DNA of 51,010 nucleotides, taken from the NCBI GenBank assembly GCA_031290985.1, contig JARLJW010000054.1, positions 1-51,010 of the forward strand, written 5' to 3'. Source of the DNA: Verrucomicrobiia bacterium (GTDB taxonomy: Bacteria; Verrucomicrobiota; Verrucomicrobiia; Limisphaerales; UBA11358). How positions within the stretch are numbered: the stretch's first letter is position 1; the number at the start of each line of letters is the position of its first letter. The notes below the pieces were generated by a model. That model made no database searches and was not told the DNA's origin. It saw nothing but the letters and a program-made list of their open reading frames with translations. Shown here one piece after another: positions 47,601 through 51,010 of this stretch. The position numbers and the translations under genes were made by a program.

Positions 47601-49637
47601 ACGGAACTGGACAACGACCGCACGCAGGCGTTGCGGGCGACGATCACGCTGGACAGCGCGAGCAAAGGCGTGCTGACGGCGCTCGGCGGCTTCACGGACC
47701 TGGGCGGCGGCGTTTATTCCATGGGCGTGTCCAACGGCACGACGACGGCGGCGGCGATCACCACCGCGATGCGCGGCCTGGTGTTCTCACCGACCACGGC
47801 GAACCGCGTGACGCCGGGCTTCCCGGAGACGACGCGCTTCACGATCCGCGTGGATGACTTCTTTGCGCCGACGGTGGTTGATTCCAACACGACGGTGATC
47901 GCCATGGATCCATTGAGCGCCAAGGTGACGGCGAACGACCGCCTGGCGAATGTGCAGTTCGGCTGGTCGGTGGCGACGTTGCGCGACCTGGCGGTGATCG
48001 GCGCGCCGCACGACACTGCGACGAACGCGGGCTCGGCGTATCTGTACGCCCGCAGCCAGGACGGTTCGAACACCTGGACCCAGATCAGGAAGTTCAATGC
48101 GCCGGATGCCCATGCCAATGATGCCTTTGGCACGGCGGTGTCCATCAGCGACGATCTCATCGTCATCGGCGCGCCGCTGGCCAGCGTCAAGGCGACCTCG
48201 GACGGTGCGTCCTATGTTTACGGGCGCAACCAGGGCGGTTCCAACCAGTGGGGATTTGTGAAGAAACTGGTGGCGGCCGACGGTTTTTTACAGGACCAGT
48301 TTGGGTCGGCGGTCGTGGTCAGCAACACGCTGGTCGTGATTGGCTCGCCGCTGGCGGATTATCAGGGCCTGTCGGATTCCGGCGCGGTTTACATCTACGA
48401 CCAGAACCAGGGGGGCACGAACCAGTGGGGCCAGGTCAAGAAGCTGCTCAACACCAACTCGGTGGCCGGTGACCGGTTCGGCACCGCGATCGCCATGCAG
48501 GGTGATACCGTGGTGGTGGGCGCGCCGTTGACCGACAACGGCGGAACGGTGGACGAGGGCATGGTTTACATCTTTGAGCGCAACGCGGCCGGCGCAAACC
48601 AATGGGGCCTGGTCAAAAAGATCCTCAACACCAACACGATTGCCAGCGATCATTTTGGCGCGGCCGTGGCGGTCTATGGCGACAACCTGGCGGTGGGCTC
48701 GCCGTTGTATGATGTCGGTGCAATTTCGGATGGCGGGGCGGCTTACTTGTTCAACCGGAACACGAACGGCACCGAACAATGGGGCCAGTTCAAGAAATTC
48801 ACCCTGACCAATGCCTTCACCGCCGACCACTATGGCTCGGCGCTGGCGTTGACCGAACATTCGCTGGTCGTCACCGCGCCGCAGGTGGATGGCACGAACG
48901 GCGTGGATTATGGCGTGGCCTACCTGTATCAGGACAACCAAGGCGGCACCAATGTGTGGGGCCAGGTGGACAAGTTCCAGCCGGCGGCGGTCGGCACCTC
49001 GGACAACTTCGGCTGCTCGGTGGCGATGAGCCGGGGAACGATCGTGGTGGGCGCGTACAACGGCCTGGACAGCGGCCAGCGGTACGGCACGGCGTACATG
49101 TTCCGCATCTTCTACGACAACCCGCCGCAGTTGTTGCTGCCGGTGATCAACCAGTTTTTGCAGGTCAACGTGCCGTTCGCCTTTGCGCTGCCGGCGGGGG
49201 CGTTCACGGACCCGGATTACAATGACGTGCTGACATACGGCCTCTCGGGCAGCGTGCCGGCGTGGTTGAATTATGATCTGGTGGCGGGGAATTTCTCCGG
49301 CACGCCGACGGCGGCCGGAATTTTCCCGATCAACCTGGTGGCGACCGATGTATACGGCACCAGCACCACCAACCAGTTCACGCTGACGGTGACGGGCACG
49401 GGCCAGGTGAACTTCAACCTGCTGACCGCGGCGATGGCGCCGAATCCGACGAGCAAGGTGCTGGCGGTCCAATTCTCGGGGGTGCCGGGCTATGCGTATC
49501 GTTTGCAGCAGGCCACAAATCTGGCGAACCCGGTCTGGTCGGACGTGGCCACGCAGGTGACCGATGTGAATGGCACGCTGTTGATCAACCTCACCAATCC
49601 GCCGGCCACGTCGTTCTATCGCACGGTTTATCCGTGA
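38691..49637 (+). CDS. giant adhesin-like exoprotein (3648 aa)
   Basis: Translation from ATG 38691 gives MKSHSPLIRCAGRQL, then a hydrophobic signal ending NAWA. An earlier in-frame start overlaps the isomerase gene and lacks a signal. Order: six modules with an I-N-D-(K)-Q-T...PF core starting near residues 37, 161, 288, 419, 550 and 680; a parallel beta-helix of Pmp/autotransporter type (about 800-1180: TLRNAIANARSGDHITF, GGAFEVNATGSLKL); a lamin-tail-like domain (about 1181-1345: IEEIGFNPPNTNEQFIEFY); tandem cadherin/Big-like repeats with VLANDxxxP (about 1351-2425); five more IxDKQT modules (about 2431-3070); seven FG-GAP blades (about 3089-3475); an Ig-like domain (about 3481-3570); and a C-terminal domain ending SFYRTVYP. 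Probably an extracellular adhesin or matrix protein. Confidence 0.93.
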   Translation: MKSHSPLIRCAGRQLRWLSLGLICQVAATNAWAVAGPTITGTSSTLNINDAQTSTMFQNATVTAGTTNVLTVTVDFVATNLGTLAPLPSGVVRNGNNYVIGPATDSAATTILNQLTFTPVNNLIPVGSASNVVFHVSAVDANNNSSTVRTTTVQVTALNDPPTLTASGVFRINDKQTASPFGSVSASDPDNSGTQPQTITITLAHTNTGFLVVGASGFVSNNLTYTLTGVAPAAVGNAISGLIYQPIENVLPVGQYDTNVFTIVDSDGVLTATNTGVSVIVLSTNDAPVLTGAPASHIPIATGHSLSPSPFATLTLRDVDQNDNISDPNGQTLNWSVTLTGPPPLGQLTLSGNPVGTAYSSSGEPPTATASLRNLSYLAPVQTIAGTNFLQIAITADDQHGGRLTNYINLDLYSIILPPGLSGTQSGQTVNDNATIAPFSKVTIQSHNGNPVTLKIQLAGVATNDIQGSFLNLGNFIKDSSVSPSVYQFSGTSEAATAAIEALLFQPTPNRINGSQTDVATFGITLIDGTITNAPDFSTAVTIVPVNDVPTIFGISPLTTIQDNQTLPPFSTVLISDVDEGGQQVNTCTITMNNPTNGIFSYSSLTNSTFTTNGSSYTMSGTPAAITAAIRKLVFVPTANEVAVGLTVTTTFSVVLDDGHGGHVVNNATAIRVASVSGMPVVSIPVPQPASLPAGTNVLPFAGVSISDPTALKVNLRINNPAQGYFATNSVNSNGFTNRGGGNYYIAGTAASVNTAMQNLAFVPASNLPFGSVINFTISVTNALPNYVSVNHAIILRTVRNSYIVTKLTDYDPAGNVAANLQVGTLRNAIANARSGDHITFDIRSGVAGVADYPAVIRLVKTLTLNNDVTFDGPGADRLTISGDSDGNGTPDVELFTVNAKVVANRLAFANGYASAAGGAFEVNATGSLKLSYCSLTGCRADQWGGAVDINGGVLNADHCLFAGNSTSSQLGQSGGAVSIYSEQVCTLLADTFATNQQNSAGGLGGGALYAETYDPGVELDVHVLSCTFVGNLDAGGQGSSIRPNVENTYVELQNTILADGQGKNIEMDQSGNVLSLGGNISDDSTYSIFSAGGVPQDNFVFSPPLDQTNVSPASLFSALANNSGPTATCALIPGSSALNNAISNFPAAPFFATLGTDQRGYFRTNTPDIGAFEAGASQRIIIEEIGFNPPNTNEQFIEFYVPRDSTALDLGGFQVLVDGVLRHTFASQVMQPGQGLVLFSLNSTNSSVPGYIQKAAGALSLSQEGGVITLLNPAGQTVFEADYVGAFVSTDPNDYGYLTNPNQSLVLSPLFQGVFLPYDRVVAKDGGSNTNGLSDPGYDDKHVPLSGDNAPPIAYGDSAATDAHTIIPAIAVLANDVDPDITDTIEVVDVGTNDIVGETNQIGYSALGARLTINNSPTAGASIMYDPTASAYLESLPQGSNVVDTFQYTILDYSNNVPHDRGSNPAANTANATATVTVAVVGVNSPPAPQNDSTNTSARLTTFEDTVLDFTTATNILWNDIDTNSDDSSLTLSIISLCATNGYVPNLTNITTALGATVWLDIRFDRNQTHITYDPRGSAVLNALATNQWVNDTFYYTVRDRYGAVGTAAISIRVNGVDDAPTANPDSLTTDENTALTVPAAYFLANDTDPDNGATLSIASVTPFSADGASVQLVGTNVVYNPAVSTILNALAQKEFATDTFTYTVTDGLGLTSNAVVTVRVAGVNDVPVLQPDFYTTNEDSLLTVPAAQGVLANDHDPDAHDTIRVIPFTINTATNCYTGPNGGVPVTMAANGSFTFDPRVALDGLKQGEVFQDTFSYVVMDHSLSIANDDNFSVNTGTSNNVLAVLANDAVLSGVGGAFTITGVSTPDHGGTVAINTANNALSYTPAAGYVGPETFSYMNSDGLGGGDHATVTVTVAGSTLYAVADAFTVAKGTTNVLNLLANDVIIPATGANISITGFSPPAQGGTLSFNGTGPNNAVNYTPNPAVSAPYADTFTYTITSGSLTATGQVTVTVVDRANALSLAAGNDRFTVIAGSGNNVLDVLTNDIVMPGTVSNLFITGFTTNSLLGTVSLNAAQTRLLYKPGPGITSQSESFTYYFSDGAGGTGSASVLVQVVPGGFAANDDNFLIVKNSTNTLPVMVNDVELPNIGQTLFISDVGIGTNAPSHGTVTINGPGTGLIYIPTPNYNGVDDFTYEISDGSPARALGHVHVTILDNSAAPSNPDVYRVARESANNVLPVLANDYTLPPTPGALKIIALQTGGAHATVTINGNSINNSLFYTPNAGFIGRDYFSYVFTDTYGNQGTNLVTVTVGDLAPRDDAFNVVSGTTNNFLDVRANDYSIPDTNALRTIYTVGTPDQGGAATTNNGATGVWYTPAPGFTGVEHFSYQLKDDTTNIFAANVTVTVRRNGSDRDTNTVTVAVVGVNDEPTITGAQSGFHITDKQTIQPFTNDVIGDLDECGFQLNTVTVRLDNAVKGTLTNLGGFVSIAPGVYQMQDTPPAITASLKALVFVPTENRIIVPTSELTTFTIVANDGYGLPVTNNTTTVLVDSVNDAPVISGTQGGFQINDKQTVQPFTTAVITEVDDSTLQSLNVRVSLDNAVKGVLQNLGGFTNAGNGVYIMQGIAANITTSLKTLVFVPTENRITVPTSEVTTLTISVNDGFTSSPVTNNATTITVTATNDPSTIAGVQGGYQINDKQTVAPFTNVIIADVDDLGLQPLNVTVALDLAAKGVLQNLGGFTNSAPGIYTMRGVATNVSSSIRNLTFKPTENRITVPASELTTLTITVNDGFQLPFITDANTTITVTATNDPPTIVGTATNNITDKQTVQPFSSVTFGDVDNLAAVPANPQVLTARIVMDNLDKGSLSNLGGFTVVSNGVFQMAGFAPALTTAIRGLLYTPVENLITVPTTATIHFNLSVADGFEVNPTTNLAVVNVTAVNDAPTIAGTVAGQLIYDRLTLKPFAGVLITELDNDRTQALRATITLDSASKGVLTALGGFTDLGGGVYSMGVSNGTTTAAAITTAMRGLVFSPTTANRVTPGFPETTRFTIRVDDFFAPTVVDSNTTVIAMDPLSAKVTANDRLANVQFGWSVATLRDLAVIGAPHDTATNAGSAYLYARSQDGSNTWTQIRKFNAPDAHANDAFGTAVSISDDLIVIGAPLASVKATSDGASYVYGRNQGGSNQWGFVKKLVAADGFLQDQFGSAVVVSNTLVVIGSPLADYQGLSDSGAVYIYDQNQGGTNQWGQVKKLLNTNSVAGDRFGTAIAMQGDTVVVGAPLTDNGGTVDEGMVYIFERNAAGANQWGLVKKILNTNTIASDHFGAAVAVYGDNLAVGSPLYDVGAISDGGAAYLFNRNTNGTEQWGQFKKFTLTNAFTADHYGSALALTEHSLVVTAPQVDGTNGVDYGVAYLYQDNQGGTNVWGQVDKFQPAAVGTSDNFGCSVAMSRGTIVVGAYNGLDSGQRYGTAYMFRIFYDNPPQLLLPVINQFLQVNVPFAFALPAGAFTDPDYNDVLTYGLSGSVPAWLNYDLVAGNFSGTPTAAGIFPINLVATDVYGTSTTNQFTLTVTGTGQVNFNLLTAAMAPNPTSKVLAVQFSGVPGYAYRLQQATNLANPVWSDVATQVTDVNGTLLINLTNPPATSFYRTVYP
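45981..47900 (+). repeat. five tandem ~127-residue IxDKQT modules
   Basis: Within the 3648-residue gene, modules begin at nt 45981, 46362, 46743, 47127 and 47523, that is at steps of 127, 127, 128 and 132 codons. Each shows I-x-D-K-Q-T-x-x-PF, then LDxAxKGxLxNLGGF, GVYxM, (I)T-x-x-L-x-LVFxPTENRI and a final VND linker. The DNA also repeats (for instance GACAAGCAGACGGTG in several copies), so unequal recombination is plausible. The last module is the most diverged (IYDRLTLKPF). Confidence 0.85.
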
Positions 49638-49716
49638 TGGTGGTTGAGTGTACGGCCATCGTGCAGAGGCGCAGCAAAAAGACCAGCGGCAGGCGTAACG
49701 TGGAGGGGGCACCGGG

Positions 49717-50082
49717 TCAGGCGCCGGGCGGACGAGGTTGGGGCTCGTGGAGCAGGGCCCAGAGCGTGTAAATGCCAAGCGCCGTGCCGAAGGGGATGTT
49801 CAAAAGGTCGATCACGCCGAGCACCAGAATGCAGGGGCGTCCCCAGGAACGGCCGGAGTACAACGCCCAGCCACCGAGGAGGCCCGGCAGGGACAGGACG
49901 GTCAGCAATCCGCCCACGGCAATGGCGACGATGCCGAGAATCCCCGCCGCCTGATGCTGACCCTGGGCGATGACGATGCCCCCGGCGAGGCCCAGCGCGG
50001 CAAAGATGATGATCGCCGCGAGCAAAGAAAGGAAGCCAAGGGCGATATGGATGGCGGCGACGACTTGGATGTGTTTTTGCAT
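49717..50082 (-). CDS. small four-helix membrane protein
   Basis: The product is 121 residues with hydrophobic helices at about 5-28, 30-60 (with a Gln/His polar break), 62-78 and 88-112. SGRSWGRPCILVLGVIDLLNIPFGTALGIYTLW looks like the DUF4064-type or similar small integral membrane families; I recognise the style but no exact family. The Pro-rich C-terminus (EPQPRPPGA) is cytoplasmic if the usual positive-inside rule holds. It is convergent with the giant gene (80-bp gap) and has no obvious functional partner. Confidence 0.75.
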   Translation of the reverse strand: MQKHIQVVAAIHIALGFLSLLAAIIIFAALGLAGGIVIAQGQHQAAGILGIVAIAVGGLLTVLSLPGLLGGWALYSGRSWGRPCILVLGVIDLLNIPFGTALGIYTLWALLHEPQPRPPGA

Positions 50083-50403
50083 GGCTCAGGTTTCCCGTTG
50101 ACCGGCTTCATCGAATATTGCTCAAAATGGCCGGGCCGACAATCTACGGTTCTTGACGTGGGCCGGGCAAAATATCGTTATGGCAGTTTAGCGAAGCCCA
50201 ACCGCAGCCAGAGGAAGGTGAAGCAGGGGTGAACGGGTTGAGGCCGAACCACACAAGCGAGAAATGTGAAACAAAATTTAGCGCCAGAGCTTCGCAGTGC
50301 TGGTTGTGGCTGAAGTTTGGGGAGAAGAGCATCTGTGCTCACCGGAAAAGGTTCTTCGCGCAAGGCGGGCGGAGACCGCTGATCCGGGGTCGGTTTTCAC
50401 AAA
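50083..50403. other. intergenic region, no feature seen
   Basis: I see no gene, terminator or clear repeat in these 320 bp. GAAGCCCAACCGCAGCC (50191-50207) and a roughly inverse GGTTGTGGCTGAAG near 50303 hint at an eroded palindromic repeat, but the match is weak. Confidence 0.3.
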
Positions 50404-50496
50404 TTATTGGGCGGCTTTGCCACCAAGGCTCAACGTTTCCAAACGGGTGAAATCATCGAGCATCGCGATGGCTTTTCCGGTGCCGGGCACGAATTT
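50404..50496 (-). pseudogene. short relic of an unknown gene (C-terminal end)
   Basis: On the minus strand a frame ending at TAA (50404-50406) reads KFVPGTGKAIAMLDDF, then TRLETLSLGGKAAQ. The residue composition and amphipathic pattern look protein-like, but a TGA lies just upstream of the Lys, and only a GTG (50490) is available as a start. It may be the surviving 3' end of a lost gene. I do not know the family. Confidence 0.3.
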
Positions 50497-50528
50497 TCAG
50501 ATTGGCCGCTTACCTTGCTACTCTCGCG

Positions 50529-50864
50529 TCATGGACTGGGCGGCTGCGGCGCAGGTGTGCTCGGATTGGCAGGCAGCGGCGCATTGGGCGGTGATGGCGG
50601 ATTGGGCGCCGTCGGCGTGTTGGGCGGTAATGGCGGCAATGGACGGTCGGGTGGCGGAGTGGCCGGTTGTCCGGGCGGGTTTGGCGCGGGGATGGCCGGC
50701 GTGCCGGGCGGGTTCGACGGCGGGGTGGGTTTTTCGGGCGGCATTGGTTTGTTAAAGGGCGAGCTGTTGGTCTGGGCGGGAGTGCCCGGCGGGTTCTGCG
50801 GTTGTGCCGCGGCGGTCAGCCCGATGCCGCCGATGAGCGTAATGATAGCGATGGTTGTTTTCAT
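50529..50864 (-). CDS. small secreted proline-rich protein
   Basis: The product is 111 residues. MKTTIAIITLIGGIGLTAAAQ is a clean signal peptide cleaved after AAA or AQ. The mature 90 residues are about 45% Pro with Asn, Ala, Thr and Ser, in loose PPxxPxPP repeats (NPPGTPA occurs twice). This predicts an extended, polyproline-II, possibly glycosylated or wall-spanning peptide. No domain is present. The unbroken signal peptide argues it is a true gene despite the low complexity. Its neighbour on the right is a transposase end. Confidence 0.65.
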   Translation of the reverse strand: MKTTIAIITLIGGIGLTAAAQPQNPPGTPAQTNSSPFNKPMPPEKPTPPSNPPGTPAIPAPNPPGQPATPPPDRPLPPLPPNTPTAPNPPSPPNAPLPANPSTPAPQPPSP

Positions 50865-50903
50865 ACATAACTTTTAGGGTTCCTCGACGTTTGTAATGGG
50901 TAG

Positions 50904-51010
50904 TTAACTATAATATGGGATTTCTAACTTGCCCGCTACGAAGTAGAGCATGGCGGTCTGATACTCTGTGGAACGGTAGCCTCGCGCCTTGCGCTTGGTT
51001 GCCGAGAAGA
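50904..51010 (-). CDS. C-terminal end of an IS transposase (truncated by window)
   Basis: The minus strand reads FSATKRKARGYRSTEYQTAM, then LYFVAGKLEIPYYS and a stop at 50904-50906. An Arg-Gly-(Tyr/Phe)-Arg segment followed by a short hydrophobic helix and GKL is typical of the end of ISL3-like transposases. The rest of the gene lies beyond the right edge, so it cannot be told whether the element is intact. A left inverted repeat should be close to 50880-50904, but I cannot define it without the other end. Confidence 0.6.
   Translation of the reverse strand, partial: FSATKRKARGYRSTEYQTAMLYFVAGKLEIPYYS

Noticed and set aside
33250..49637. A complete Tc toxin system (TcA-like tail plus FG-GAP protein as a TcB analogue)
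   Set aside because: FG-GAP repeats are widespread in adhesins. There are no RHS repeats, TcC protease core or hypervariable toxin tail. Only the TcA-like tail is kept as a weak hypothesis.
1..51010. tRNA and rRNA genes
   Set aside because: I looked for the GGTTCGAATCC-type T-arm and rRNA signatures and found none that fit.

Overview
The window reads as a chromosomal segment of a Verrucomicrobiota-like bacterium. Three things point there. Several exported proteins carry an Asp-Gly-rich 'GDGIPDWW' motif and end in a domain closing on Phe-(Tyr/Met)-Arg. There is a TAT-exported Gfo/Idh/MocA protein. Intergenic DNA is crowded with short palindromic repeats, several of types I associate with this phylum. 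Most starts lack a clear Shine-Dalgarno sequence. The assignment is inference, since no rRNA gene is present.

Left part (1-12680): a truncated unknown gene and a small membrane protein; a LysR regulator divergent from a redox cluster (two F420-oxidoreductase-like Rossmann proteins, an internally deleted DUF5069 relic, an SDR) with a good LysR operator between them; a TMTC-like membrane protein with seven TPRs; an exported Pro-rich protein with a GspC-like core; an HU/IHF protein; an exported unknown protein divergent from histidyl-tRNA synthetase. Gaps hold hairpin repeats, a 172-bp palindrome, and a duplicated composite repeat whose two 103-bp palindromic cores differ by one base.

Middle (12680-19900): an AT-rich patch with a cluster of DnaA-box-like 9-mers leads into a promoter with an extended -10. 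About 1 kb of apparently non-coding, very structured sequence follows: five GNRA-capped stems on one strand including the terminator, many other hairpins, and a strong bidirectional terminator. I interpret it as a large structured RNA of no class I recognise. It is the best candidate here for something undescribed. Then come a TAT Gfo/Idh/MocA oxidoreductase, a MITE-like nested inverted repeat, cysteine synthase, a dispersed repeat pair, a Rho factor without its N-terminal helical domain, and a WYL regulator.

Right part (20045-49637): a DUF11 secreted protein with an outer-membrane barrel, then a tight six-gene run of 26 kb with gaps of 7-20 nt. All six products are exported: two unknown proteins, a 3165-residue giant (PA14, dockerin-like site, coiled-coil tail that may be related to Tc-toxin A C-termini), an RTX/Calx-beta protein, a SurA/parvulin-type lipoprotein isomerase, and a 3648-residue adhesin-like giant with eleven copies of one ~127-residue module, a beta-helix, a lamin-tail-like domain and a seven-bladed FG-GAP propeller. 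The run looks like a cell-surface or exoprotein operon carrying its own periplasmic folding helper. The right edge has a small membrane protein, a Pro-rich secreted peptide, a gene relic and the C-terminus of a transposase.
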